A DNA stretch of 64,000 nt from Rurimicrobium sp040387755 (GCA_040387755.1 JAZKDB010000001.1:310001-374000); one strand, 5' to 3'; positions 36,122-44,927 are shown, counted from the first letter of the stretch. Notes: generated by a model not told the origin, from the letters alone. Made by a program: numbers and translations.

Positions 36122-36277
36122 TTACTTATCCATTTTCGCCACACCAGCTACCAATCTTTGCAATAAGTTTCTATCCTTAGTGATGATGCGGGCTGTAGCG
36201 GTCATTTCGGGATTGAATGGTATTTTTTTGTGGTAGCTTTTGATGAGCGTGTTGGGTAATTTTATATAGATGCGGAA
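36122..36277 (-). pseudogene. 3' remnant of an HlyD-family secretion gene
   Basis: On the minus strand a 51-codon frame without a start codon reads into the stop at 36122-36124. Its content (KLPNTLIKSYHKKIPF, PEMTATARIITKD, NLLQRL) is the C-terminal beta-barrel and lipoyl-proximal end of Bacteroidota HlyD membrane-fusion proteins. The frame stays open to about 36330 but contains no start. It is not a copy of the intact HlyD gene at 38.5-39.6 kb, whose C-terminus differs. It therefore marks an older exporter gene cut off at the edge of the peptide-export cassette. Confidence 0.8.
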
Positions 36278-36318
36278 ACTAGACAAATTCAAACACTGAT
36301 AATATCCAAAGAATTGTA

Positions 36319-38484
36319 TTAAATGTTTGAATTACTTAGCATAGCCTTATAATATGCATCATTTTGAATTAATTCGAAATGGGAGCCTTGTTCAATTACT
36401 TTTCCATCTTGAATTGCAATAATAGTATCACAATTTTGAATCGTCTTAAGTCTATGAGCAATAATGACTATAGTTTTGCCTTGTCTCTTAAACCATTCTA
36501 ATGTCTCTTGAACTTTGTATTCAGCAATTGGATCTAGTGAACTTGTAGCTTCGTCTAAAATTAATATTTCAGGCTCACGATAAAGCGCTCTGGCGATTGC
36601 CAATCGCTGTCTTTGCCCACCTGATAGATTTATACCCTGTTCGTTTAGTATAGAATTATAACCTTCAGGCATTTGCTCTATAAATTCATTAATGCCTAAC
36701 ATTTTACTTAATTCAAGAATTCTTTTCAAATTGGGTTCCAACTCTCCTAATGCAATATTTTCAATGATGGTTCCTACAAAGAGGTCAATATGTTGAGGCA
36801 CGACCGCAACTATTTTACGCAAACTAAACTTTGTAACTTGTGTAATATTATAGTCCCCTATAGTTATTTTGCCTTCTTTTAAAGGATAAAGGTTTTGAAG
36901 CAAGGAAAGTAAAGTAGATTTTCCTGAACCACTTTCTCCAATTATTGCAGTACTGGTTCCCTTTTTAATAATTAAATTCAGATTAGTGAAAATTTCTTTT
37001 CTAGAACCATAACGAAATGTGACATTTTCAAATTGAATATCTCCCAAAAGTTCTGCTGTCAATGAAAAAGTTTGAGCATTAGACTCTACTTCTGTTTCTA
37101 AGTCAATAATCTCAAAAAGCCTATCTGCGGCAATAATTGCGTCCTGAATACTCTTATTTGCATAAATCAAACTTGTTGCAGGACCTGTAAAGTATCCAAT
37201 TAATGCATAAAAGGAAAGTAGTTCGCCGGGGGACAATTCCCTGCTTATTACAAAATAACTTCCCGCCCAGAGGATAATTATTGTGAACAATCTTGTAACA
37301 AAATCAGAACTAGTATTAAGGTATAGAGAATTAACACTACTTCGATAAACTATTCTTAGTAGTTTAATAAACTTGTCTTCAATTCTTATATTTTCGTACT
37401 CTTCAATTCCAAATCGTTTTATTGTGCCTGCAGCGTTAACGCTCTCAACTAATTGAGTTTCCAGTTCAGCGCCGCTTTCCATCAATTTTCGTTGGTAGTT
37501 TTTATTGATTTTGTTGCTAATAAAATAGATTACTAGGTAAAACGGAATTATCAATAGCATAATCAATGCTAACTTCCAATAATACAGGAACATCAAAGCG
37601 ATAGAGAATAAAACAATAAAACCATTTACAATCATATTTATCAACACATCATTAATAAATACCCGAATTTTTACAGCATCATTTATCCTGCTGATAATCT
37701 CACCTACGCGCATAGTGTCAAAAAATCGCTGTGGTAACTGTAGTAAATGTTTGTAGTATCCAAGTATCAATCTGGCATCAATATGTTGTCCGGTTTTTAA
37801 GGCAAAAATTGTTTTTATATTTCCGATGAAGATTTGGAAAATAAGAATCAAAATCATTACAACACTCAAAGTGTTTAACAATCGTGTGTTCCCATCAACT
37901 AACACATAGTCAATAAGTTTTTGCATATATATTGAAGTGGATAGTCCCAGAATTGTGAAAACAATAGCTCCTATAAAAGCTGCAAACATTACATTTCCAT
38001 GCGGTTTTATTAATTGCCAAAATCTTGAAACAACTGAAATTGTTTCGTTCCCTTTTTTAAAATTTTCGCTTGGTAATAATAACACGATTACCCCCGTCCA
38101 TTCTTTTTCAAAATCAGCAATTCCTTTTTTGTGCATAAGCCCATCGGCAGGGTCCATTATGAGAATGTACTTATCTGTAACCTTGTATATGACCACATAA
38201 TGATGCAAGCCTTCAGGAGCAATTATGTGCGCTATGGATGGAACAGGAATGTGAGGTAAATTTTTCATAGCACCTTTTGCAGCTTTTGCTTCAAAACCTA
38301 ATTGCTGTGCTGCCTCCAATAATCCCAAAACATTGGTGCCACGTTTGTCAGTGCTTGCATATTGCCTGATAATACTAACAGGTAACTTCAACTCGAAAAA
38401 TGCAGCCACAGAAGCCAAGCAAGCAGCTCCGCAATCTGTGATATCCCTTTGTTTTATTCTAACACTTTTTTTCAAATCAATCAA
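36319..38484 (-). CDS. peptidase-containing ABC transporter (C39 bacteriocin exporter)
   Basis: 721 residues in the classic three-part order. A C39 peptidase (1 to about 135) has catalytic Cys in QRDITDCGAACLAS, His in HHYVVIYKV and Asp in MDPADG. A transmembrane domain with six helices spans about 160-440. The nucleotide-binding domain from about 475 contains GESGSGKST, LSGGQRQRLAIARAL, LILDEATSSLD and the switch His in IAHRLKT. It cleaves double-glycine leaders and exports the mature peptide across the inner membrane. It is last in a three-gene unit, 2 bp after hlyD, and its likely substrates are the two leader peptides at 40.56-40.99 kb. Confidence 0.95.
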   Translation of the reverse strand: MIDLKKSVRIKQRDITDCGAACLASVAAFFELKLPVSIIRQYASTDKRGTNVLGLLEAAQQLGFEAKAAKGAMKNLPHIPVPSIAHIIAPEGLHHYVVIYKVTDKYILIMDPADGLMHKKGIADFEKEWTGVIVLLLPSENFKKGNETISVVSRFWQLIKPHGNVMFAAFIGAIVFTILGLSTSIYMQKLIDYVLVDGNTRLLNTLSVVMILILIFQIFIGNIKTIFALKTGQHIDARLILGYYKHLLQLPQRFFDTMRVGEIISRINDAVKIRVFINDVLINMIVNGFIVLFSIALMFLYYWKLALIMLLIIPFYLVIYFISNKINKNYQRKLMESGAELETQLVESVNAAGTIKRFGIEEYENIRIEDKFIKLLRIVYRSSVNSLYLNTSSDFVTRLFTIIILWAGSYFVISRELSPGELLSFYALIGYFTGPATSLIYANKSIQDAIIAADRLFEIIDLETEVESNAQTFSLTAELLGDIQFENVTFRYGSRKEIFTNLNLIIKKGTSTAIIGESGSGKSTLLSLLQNLYPLKEGKITIGDYNITQVTKFSLRKIVAVVPQHIDLFVGTIIENIALGELEPNLKRILELSKMLGINEFIEQMPEGYNSILNEQGINLSGGQRQRLAIARALYREPEILILDEATSSLDPIAEYKVQETLEWFKRQGKTIVIIAHRLKTIQNCDTIIAIQDGKVIEQGSHFELIQNDAYYKAMLSNSNI

Positions 38485-38486
38485 TA

Positions 38487-39647
38487 TTAGCTATTAGCGT
38501 TTTTGTCAGGAGCAATTGGATTGAGCCAATCATCTATTTTATCAAATAGCAATTGCCAAAGGCTTCTTCTGGCTACCATAAATCTGGCCTGAAAGGTTAG
38601 TCCTTTTTTTAGCTTACCTGTAAAACCATTTTTGAGCATTACTTGTGTGGTATCAAAACTGCAACGAACTTTAAAAAATGGCTTATTTTCCTGAATGGTA
38701 AAATCATTGTCAATACTTTTTACAGTGCCAGTGATTATCCCAAAATAATTATAGTCAAATGCGTCAATTTGAAACCTAACTTTCTGCCCTGTTCTTAATA
38801 AGCCAATATCCTGAGTAGAAACCAGGCATTCTGCTATTATGCTATCATTTGGTGATAGCACACAAAGCGTTTCTCCTGCCATTGCAGAATTGCCCATATA
38901 CCTGGTATTAATACCTTGTAGGGTACCTTTAATCGGCGCTCTTATTTCAAAAAGGTTGTTGTTGTTAAATAGCTGCTTTTGTTGCGATTGGAAATTTGCT
39001 AATTCTAATTTATTTTGAACCAATTGCTCTGCCCAAAGTCCTTTTTGCTCATTGACAATTGAGTTGCACAAAGCAGTTTGTTGTTCATATTCGGTTCGTT
39101 TTTCAAGAAGCTCATAATCAGAAATAACTTTTGCCTCTTTCAATTTCAAATTATCGTTGTATTCCCTCTCAATCTTCTTCAATCCCGACCTACGTTCTGC
39201 CAATTGATAGTTAAGTCTGTCCAGTTGTTGTCTATAAATGGGCGAACTTAATTGACTTGGTTTTATACTAGTGTAGGCAGAACACAGTAGTTCCAAATCG
39301 TGAATATTCTGAATTCTTTGGTCAATTTCTATTGTTTGTAAGGAATTTTGTAATGAGGCATTATCGTTTTTAAAGCGAAAAAGAAGCGCTCCTTTTTCTA
39401 CTAACTCCCCCTCTTTAAAATAAACATTCTCAATAATGGCAGAAACCGGGGACTTGATTTCTGTACGTTCTTGTAAGGGTCTGACAACACCCATACTTTT
39501 GACAGCAATATCAAACTTAATCAATGGCAAGCTTGCAATTGTTGCAATTACTCCCAAAAGCAACGACCAATAAAGATATTGTGTAGCTGACTTTACTTCT
39601 GGAAGATAAAGCTCCTTAATGTTTTGATTTTGTTTCAGATCAATCAT
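38487..39647 (-). CDS. HlyD-family membrane fusion protein of the peptide exporter
   Basis: A 386-residue periplasmic adaptor. One N-terminal membrane helix (YLYWSLLLGVIATIASLPLI) is followed by the lipoyl half-motif SPVSAIIENVYFKEGELVEKG, a long coiled-coil hairpin (about residues 110-215), the second lipoyl half (IRAPIKGTLQGI), and a beta-barrel domain (RTGQKVRFQIDAF). It bridges the ABC transporter to an outer-membrane channel of TolC type, which is not encoded in the cassette; the TolC-like gene at 20 kb is a candidate. It overlaps the upstream membrane-protease gene by 8 bp. Confidence 0.92.
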   Translation of the reverse strand: MIDLKQNQNIKELYLPEVKSATQYLYWSLLLGVIATIASLPLIKFDIAVKSMGVVRPLQERTEIKSPVSAIIENVYFKEGELVEKGALLFRFKNDNASLQNSLQTIEIDQRIQNIHDLELLCSAYTSIKPSQLSSPIYRQQLDRLNYQLAERRSGLKKIEREYNDNLKLKEAKVISDYELLEKRTEYEQQTALCNSIVNEQKGLWAEQLVQNKLELANFQSQQKQLFNNNNLFEIRAPIKGTLQGINTRYMGNSAMAGETLCVLSPNDSIIAECLVSTQDIGLLRTGQKVRFQIDAFDYNYFGIITGTVKSIDNDFTIQENKPFFKVRCSFDTTQVMLKNGFTGKLKKGLTFQARFMVARRSLWQLLFDKIDDWLNPIAPDKNANS

Positions 39648-40473
39648 TAATTGTCTTAGTTTTCTTTTTGAAGGACATGAACAATAAAATTGCTAAGACA
39701 AATACAAGTAATGTACTTGTAATTACAGATGCCTCAATTCCAAAACTTCCACCACTAATCAATAGACTATCCTTGCTCGACGTTTTAAAAAAGCTTAATG
39801 GTGCACCTAAACCACTAATATTTGTACCAAATACAAAGCCACAAGTATAGTTCCAAGCGCCGTGTATAAAAGTCACTAAAATCAGGCTTTCACTTATTTC
39901 GTATATAAGCCACATTACTACACCAAATAAAAAGACATTGACAACAGAAACAATGTTGATACCTGGATTAGCAGAGTGCATCAACATAAATAGGATACTT
40001 GATAAAAACAGAGAATCCCAACCTTTACCTAGGATTTTATGCAGTATAAAACGAAAAAAGAGCTCTTCAAAAAAAGCCGCTAATAGAATAAGAAAAAACC
40101 AAATGAAAATTTCTATTCTATTGATACTTGAAACGGGATGAATTACAAAGGAATCTAACAGCAAGTTTTGCAGAAGAATTACAATTGCCACAGCTATTCC
40201 ACCCAAAACAACTCCAATACTGGTGTAATAAATCCAATCCTTGTAAAAAACGGACTCACTGCCCCATAGTTTAATTTTAAACTTTTTCAGTATAATTAAA
40301 ATTGGCAATATCTGAGGGAGAGTCGTTATTGCGACCAACTTATAATCCATTGTATTTAGTGCCAGAGGATTAATCTTTAAAATTAATAACAGTATTAATC
40401 CTATAACAAGTTGAAGGCCGATGTAAATATACATGAGCTTTCCAATGGTAATTAGTTTATCGAATGAAGTCAT
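39640..40473 (-). CDS. CPBP-family (CAAX/Abi) intramembrane protease-like protein
   Basis: About 277 residues with eight hydrophobic segments. All three CPBP motifs are visible: EELFFRFIL (EExxxR), FMLMHSA (FxxxH) and HGAWNY (HxxxN). In other bacteria members next to double-glycine peptides often give self-immunity; others process membrane peptides. A TTG further upstream (40536) lies inside the terminator of the peptide genes, so the ATG at 40473 is chosen. It heads the export operon, overlapping hlyD by 8 bp. Confidence 0.85.
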   Translation of the reverse strand: MTSFDKLITIGKLMYIYIGLQLVIGLILLLILKINPLALNTMDYKLVAITTLPQILPILIILKKFKIKLWGSESVFYKDWIYYTSIGVVLGGIAVAIVILLQNLLLDSFVIHPVSSINRIEIFIWFFLILLAAFFEELFFRFILHKILGKGWDSLFLSSILFMLMHSANPGINIVSVVNVFLFGVVMWLIYEISESLILVTFIHGAWNYTCGFVFGTNISGLGAPLSFFKTSSKDSLLISGGSFGIEASVITSTLLVFVLAILLFMSFKKKTKTIND

Positions 40474-40523
40474 AAATTTAATTGCTTGAATGATGAATTG
40501 CGATTTGAATAATTTTATTGTTA

Positions 40524-40556
40524 AAAAAGGGGGCAATTTTAATTAGCCCCCTTTTT
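40524..40556 (-). terminator. terminator between leader-peptide genes and export genes
   Basis: A perfect 11-bp stem (AAAAAGGGGGC with GCCCCCTTTTT, 40524-40534/40546-40556) begins 4 bp past the stop of the second peptide gene and is followed on the minus strand by a T run. Confidence 0.85.
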
Positions 40557-40559
40557 GTC

Positions 40560-40760
40560 TTACGGTTGCGGATGACTAGCACCTGGCATTCCGATTTTGG
40601 CATCAGCGGCTCTCATGGATTCGGTTCTTTCACCATATACAACACCTGTTCCAATTAAAACCCCTGCTACCCAAGCCCAAAATCCACCGCCATTTACTTC
40701 TGTTTGTTCAACACTAGATATTTCTTTAAAGCCTTTAGGCATTAAAACTTCTTTTTTCAT
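40560..40760 (-). CDS. double-glycine leader peptide (bacteriocin-like), peptide B
   Basis: A 66-residue precursor. The leader (MPKGFKEISSVEQTEVNGG within residues 7-25) shows the double-glycine pattern with a hydrophobic residue at the expected spacing; cleavage after GG would leave about 41 residues. The mature part starts with an aromatic, strongly hydrophobic stretch GFWAWVAGVLIGTGVVYG containing GxxxG (GVLIG), then a charged tail ending in HPQP. There are no Cys, so no disulfide or lanthionine is expected. It lies 38 bp downstream of peptide A and just before the terminator. Function as bacteriocin or signal is inferred. Confidence 0.82.
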   Translation of the reverse strand: MKKEVLMPKGFKEISSVEQTEVNGGGFWAWVAGVLIGTGVVYGERTESMRAADAKIGMPGASHPQP

Positions 40761-40798
40761 AAAATTTATTTAATTTAGTTGATTAATTAATAAAAAAA

Positions 40799-40993
40799 CT
40801 AAGGTTTCTTTCCACCCCAAAAATTTATACCGTCGTTTATTCCTTTCTTGACATCATTGGGACTTGTTGCGACATCATAAATTATTTCAGCTGCGGCTAT
40901 TAAAAGAGCCCAAATTCCACCTTCCGTTTCTTGCGTTTCTTGGAGGCTCATTTCTTGTAGCCCCATTTTATTCAATTCCATTGTGCTTTTCAT
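40799..40993 (-). CDS. double-glycine leader peptide (bacteriocin-like), peptide A
   Basis: A 64-residue precursor with leader MELNKMGLQEMSLQETQETEGG-like features (residues 5-26, typical L/M-x-E spacing before Gly-Gly). The predicted mature peptide of about 38 residues begins IWALLIAAAEIIYDV, containing an AxxxA helix-packing motif, and ends in a Lys/Gly-rich tail FWGGKKP. No Cys. It is the first gene of the set; together with peptide B it could form a two-peptide bacteriocin, or each may act alone. Confidence 0.82.
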   Translation of the reverse strand: MKSTMELNKMGLQEMSLQETQETEGGIWALLIAAAEIIYDVATSPNDVKKGINDGINFWGGKKP

Positions 40994-41435
40994 AAAAAAT
41001 AAAACTTAAACTTTTAAAAAATAGAACTGCCGCACTTTTGTCCGCCCAATGCAGTTAGCGGTTTTGAGGCTTTTCTTTTGGGTTCTACCTCGGTTCGCCC
41101 GCCACAAAACCATTTCATCAAGTATTGTGTTTGTAGCTACACTAATGATGTATTTGCATTGTCCGTCCCATCATACTACCTTTACAGCTGTCAACTGCAT
41201 AGAGGTGTATAACTTAACAATGTTGTACATCCGGTTTGGCCATCCGGCCATTTCGCAACAAGTAGTAATAGTGAGTGAGGTGTATTTTGTCAGGCCATTT
41301 GGTTTGCCATTTTATCACCTTGCTCCTGTGCTACTTCACTCTTTGCACCCGCTTGATTTACAATGTAAAAATATAAGTCAAAATCATTCAAAAATTACCA
41401 TAGTTGGACAAAATTTTTGCTCAATAAGTAACATT
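40994..41435. other. gene-free stretch upstream of the leader peptides
   Basis: 442 bp that hold the promoter region of the peptide genes on the left side and the 3' side of the AraC gene on the right. No exact TAnnTTTG element was found for the peptide genes. A GTTAGCGG word at about 41054 recurs in inverted form near 43804. A 139-codon plus-strand frame here has no protein-like features. Confidence 0.5.
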
Positions 41436-42281
41436 TCAAACACATCTGAATTTTACGTTAGATACTAATTGCTTCCTTATTTTGCCTGGAGTAGAATTGG
41501 TTTGAAGCTTAATGAATCTTGTAAAAGCACTAACAGACGAATAGCCCACCTTGCAAGCAATTAGTTCTGGTGTGTATTTCTTATTAAAAAGCAAAGGAAT
41601 GCTTCTCATAAGCAATTGATATTTCAGAAGATTCTGTGGTGATACATTGAAAACACTTTTACATGCCCTATAAAGTGCTTTTTCAGAACAGTAAAGTGCT
41701 TCTGTATACGGATTGATGATGGTATGATCAACAGTGAAGTGCTCGATGCCTCTGAGTAGTGCTTCAAATTGCCTTGCCAGTTCAACAAAGTTTTCATCAC
41801 CTCTTTCAAATTCTCCAAATTGATTTGGATAAGCCTTTTCAATTTTACTCTTGAGCAATTGCAGGCTTAGCTGATGATTATTTTCGCTACTCAATATTAT
41901 TTTGATCTGATCATAATCGAAACCTTCCATTTTGCCTAAATGCAAATGCTTTTGGGTGGAATAAAGGAGTCGTGTCATAAATCCAAAATCCTCGTCTATT
42001 AATACATTGGGGGGAACTTCGATGCAAATAAAATCGGTGCATTCTACCGGGCTCAAAAAATGTAATTGACCTGGTGGTACAATAGCGATGCTTCTATACT
42101 TTAATTTTTGCGTAATTAGGTTAATAGAGAATGCGCCAGGTTGATGTTTAAAGACAAACAATTTCACATTTGGACTCAACCCAAAACCTTGGTAGTAAGA
42201 TAGGTTTTCGGAATAAATAATACTTTCAAGAGGTGCATCCGACGAATAATTACTTTTAAAAATTTCTAATGATGATTGCAT
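41436..42281 (-). CDS. AraC-family transcriptional regulator
   Basis: 281 residues: an N-terminal cupin-like sensing region (SIAIVPPGQLHFLSP is typical) and a C-terminal pair of helix-turn-helix motifs. The second one, TPELIACKVGYSSVSAFTRFIKLQTNSTPGKIRKQ, is given here by its ends (residues about 235-270) and carries the family's GYSSVSAFTRFFK-like core. The ligand and targets are unknown. Position between the peptide cassette and the propeller protein allows, but does not prove, control of the cassette. Confidence 0.88.
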   Translation of the reverse strand: MQSSLEIFKSNYSSDAPLESIIYSENLSYYQGFGLSPNVKLFVFKHQPGAFSINLITQKLKYRSIAIVPPGQLHFLSPVECTDFICIEVPPNVLIDEDFGFMTRLLYSTQKHLHLGKMEGFDYDQIKIILSSENNHQLSLQLLKSKIEKAYPNQFGEFERGDENFVELARQFEALLRGIEHFTVDHTIINPYTEALYCSEKALYRACKSVFNVSPQNLLKYQLLMRSIPLLFNKKYTPELIACKVGYSSVSAFTRFIKLQTNSTPGKIRKQLVSNVKFRCV

Positions 42282-42668
42282 AATTTCTCATTTTGAATTT
42301 GGGAGACCGCAACCGGGTGTCGGGAACCGATTGCCGTCTTCTAACGGCAAAAAAAGAGAATTATTTTTACAACTTCAAAATAAAATTAAAAAAACATAAT
42401 ATTTAAATAGATAATTTTTAATAACAATAAATTATAAATTTAACTTTCACAAAGTTAGAGCTTGCTTTCTCAAAATTAAAAGTACGTTTCACAAATAATT
42501 TAGATTCCCTCAAAACCAACAAACGCTTTTAATTTATTAAAGCTTTCTTGAGTTAGGGCTCACATTTTTAAACGGTTACATCTTAAATGCCCTAATAATC
42601 GTATTTGCGTTTTATTTACGCAACGAATTCACGAATTGTGGTCAGCTGTTTCAAGTCTGATGTGCAGT
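42282..42668. other. AT-rich intergenic stretch
   Basis: 387 bp between the AraC gene and the propeller gene. A small hairpin TTGCCGT-CTTCTA-ACGGCAA lies near 42330. The rest is very A/T-rich without an open frame; no promoter of exact consensus was recognised. Confidence 0.5.
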
Positions 42669-43760
42669 TTAATTGATTTTGTCCGAAAAATTGGTAAAGG
42701 TTTTTCCATCATATCGACACAAGTCTCCTCTTCTTGAACCGAACCAAATGTTTCCGTTTTTATCTTCCACAATAGTCCAAATGCGATTATTATTCTTACT
42801 TTCTTTTGTCGAGAAATTAGTAAAAGTCTTTCCATCATAACGGCACAATGTTCCTCTATCACAACCAAACCAAAGATTTCTGTTTTTGTCTTCAAAAATA
42901 ACACTAACACAATTATTGCTCATTGAAAAGCGTGTAAAGGATTTTCCGTCGTATCGGCACACTCCGCCATCTCTGGTGCCAAACCAAATGTTCCCGCTTT
43001 TGTCTTCCAAAATGCAAAAAATTTGGTAGTCGCAAAGGCCATCTTTAATTGTAAAATAGCTAAAGTCTTTCCCATCATAACGGCTCACACCACCATGAGT
43101 CATAGAACCAAACCAAATGTCCCCACTTTTATCTTCAAGCATACATTGAATAACATTATGGTGGAAACCATCAAATTGTTTGGCTCCTTGATTTGATAAA
43201 AAATTAGTAAAAGTTGTTCCATCATAGGAATAAACGCCATAACCAAAAGTGCCAAACCATATGTTGCCCCTTTTATCTTGTAAGAGGCTTACTACCATGT
43301 TTGAAGAAGGAAAATTATCTGAAGAATGATTAGAACTACTATCCGATTCAGGCATTGATAAACTTGTGAATTTTTTTCCATCGTAACAGCCAACTCCGGC
43401 CGATGTGCCAAACCAAAGCCTGCCAAGCGTATCTTCCAAGACAGAATAAACAGTATTATCACAAAGTCCATCTTTCGTTGTAAAATTTGTAAAGGAATCG
43501 CCATCGTAACGAAATAGCCCTTTGCCGGTAGTGCCAAACCAAAGATTTCCGGCTTTGTCTTTTAAGCCACAACGAATGATATATCCTTCTAAATCTGTTT
43601 TGCTATCTCCCTTTATTACCAATGGAGCAGGAAGAGTTGTTTTTTTTTCTTTTATGCTGTCTTGCTTTATGTTTGTTTCCACTTGTCCGTAGCACAAAGC
43701 AGATAAAGTCAACATGAATAAAAATAGAATGGCTTTTAATTGAATTATCTGTCTGTTCAT
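42669..43760 (-). CDS. secreted regulator-propeller repeat protein
   Basis: A 363-residue protein with signal peptide (AILFLFMLTLSALCYGQ). The start at 43760 is chosen because the longer frame to 43847 adds non-coding-like residues before the signal. Seven two-component-regulator propeller repeats follow, each of the form NLWFGT...G...RYDG(K/D)SFTNF. That is half of the two seven-bladed propellers found in hybrid two-component sensors. The protein ends after the last repeat, with no membrane helix, Y_Y_Y domain, kinase or DNA-binding part, so it is a free secreted propeller. It may bind polysaccharide or act as a sensor partner of the nearby LytTR regulator; this is inference. Confidence 0.82.
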   Translation of the reverse strand: MNRQIIQLKAILFLFMLTLSALCYGQVETNIKQDSIKEKKTTLPAPLVIKGDSKTDLEGYIIRCGLKDKAGNLWFGTTGKGLFRYDGDSFTNFTTKDGLCDNTVYSVLEDTLGRLWFGTSAGVGCYDGKKFTSLSMPESDSSSNHSSDNFPSSNMVVSLLQDKRGNIWFGTFGYGVYSYDGTTFTNFLSNQGAKQFDGFHHNVIQCMLEDKSGDIWFGSMTHGGVSRYDGKDFSYFTIKDGLCDYQIFCILEDKSGNIWFGTRDGGVCRYDGKSFTRFSMSNNCVSVIFEDKNRNLWFGCDRGTLCRYDGKTFTNFSTKESKNNNRIWTIVEDKNGNIWFGSRRGDLCRYDGKTFTNFSDKIN

Positions 43761-43973
43761 TTTTAACACTGTTTGATTGCCAAATGGTCCCCAAGAGTTG
43801 CCGCTAACATCTTGCGGCTTGGCGAAGGTGGTGGATTTATGGCACAAAAGTTAATACTAAGCATTTCTACGCCGAGCGAGAAATTGAGGATGAATTACTA
43901 AAGGAGATGTATCATTTCCACTAGTTCAGGATACACGTACGCTAATATCCATCCCTGTTGAATTTTGTATTGA

Positions 43974-44675
43974 TTATACTAAATGCTTTTTTGCTAATAC
44001 CTGCTCGATATTTTTTTTATATTTTTTACCGATAGGTACCTCTCCATATCTGGTGATGATTTTTAATTCTTTTAATTGCACCTTATCTATATAGTTTTCG
44101 TTTATTGCGTAGCCCCGATGTGCCTGAATTAAATCTTCACCAAGTTTATCCATTATGGTTTTTATTGATGCCTTTAGCGAGTAGATACTGTTGGTTGTTT
44201 TTATGGTGCAATAATTCAAATTAGATTTAATATAGACGATGTCATTAGTTGTTATAAATATTTTTATGTTTTGTTTTCCGTTTACAACTACCCCTTTTCC
44301 CTTTTCATTTTTAGGTACCATTTTGCAGATATATGTCATTGCTGCTTTTAGCGTTAGTACGTGGAATGGTTTGACAAGAAAAAGTGCGTGCTTTATACCC
44401 AGGCTTTTGTCTAAATGTTCAGATGATTCTGAAGCAGTTACAAAAATTTTGGGAATTGCTGTCCAACTGGGCATTTCGAGGATTTCATAAGATTTTTGTT
44501 CTCCAATCAAAACATCAGCTATAATGCAATCCGGTTTTTCATTTGTTAAGTAGAGTTTTGTGGTTGTGAGATTGTCTACTATTTTCACTCTGTTACATCC
44601 TATCTCCGACAAGTAATGCTCCAATATTGCTGACCAAAAAGGGTCGTCTTCAATTAATAAAACGCTTAAATTCAT
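43974..44675 (-). CDS. LytTR-family response regulator
   Basis: About 233 residues: a receiver domain (residues 1-120) and a LytTR DNA-binding domain (about 135-233). The receiver has the acidic pair LLIEDDPFW, phospho-acceptor Asp in DCIIADVLIG, the FVTASE Thr and LVKPFH Lys. The LytTR part has DIVYIKSNLNYCTIKT, then LIQAHRGYAINENYIDKV. The start is set at the ATG 44675 (MNLSVLLIEDD). No histidine kinase gene is adjacent. It is divergent from the type IX cargo gene at 44928. Confidence 0.9.
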   Translation of the reverse strand: MNLSVLLIEDDPFWSAILEHYLSEIGCNRVKIVDNLTTTKLYLTNEKPDCIIADVLIGEQKSYEILEMPSWTAIPKIFVTASESSEHLDKSLGIKHALFLVKPFHVLTLKAAMTYICKMVPKNEKGKGVVVNGKQNIKIFITTNDIVYIKSNLNYCTIKTTNSIYSLKASIKTIMDKLGEDLIQAHRGYAINENYIDKVQLKELKIITRYGEVPIGKKYKKNIEQVLAKKHLV

Positions 44676-44725
44676 ATAAGAATAGCAAATATAAGAATAT
44701 TGCACTATAAATACTTGTATTTCTT

Positions 44726-44775
44726 ACCTTTCGGGGTATTAAAAGCCATTTTGGTACACTAAAATACTATTCCCG
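44726..44775 (+). promoter_or_regulatory. possible LytTR half-site series
   Basis: ACCTTTCGG (44726-44734), CCATTTTGG (44746-44754) and CTATTCCCG (44767-44775) recur at 20- and 21-bp steps. The first differs from the LytTR consensus [TA][AC][CA]GTTN[AG][TG] at one position, the second at two, the third at more. It lies between the LytTR regulator and the divergent cargo gene. Confidence 0.35.
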
Positions 44776-44927
44776 ATTGTTTGCTCTTCCCTTTGGATTC
44801 AGGATTTTTGCTTTAATACCCTTTTTCTTTCTTTGGTATATTTTACTGTTTACCCCTTTCGTCTATCCCTTTATCATTGCATCTCATTAAGTATTTTATA
44901 TTAAAATAAAATAATTTGTTTAGAGAG

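Noticed and set aside
40560..40993. Leader peptides considered as lanthipeptide or other modified RiPP precursors
   Set aside because: Neither core contains Cys and no modification enzyme lies in the cassette, so unmodified export is the simpler reading.
41049..41468. 139-codon plus-strand frame between peptide A and the AraC gene
   Set aside because: Composition is not protein-like (many His, Phe and Ser in irregular runs) and its end overlaps the well-supported AraC gene.
41041..43810. GTTAGCGG words near 41054 and (inverted) 43804 considered as integron attC sites
   Set aside because: They do not fit the GTTRRRY core, no integrase is present, and a full attC fold was not found.
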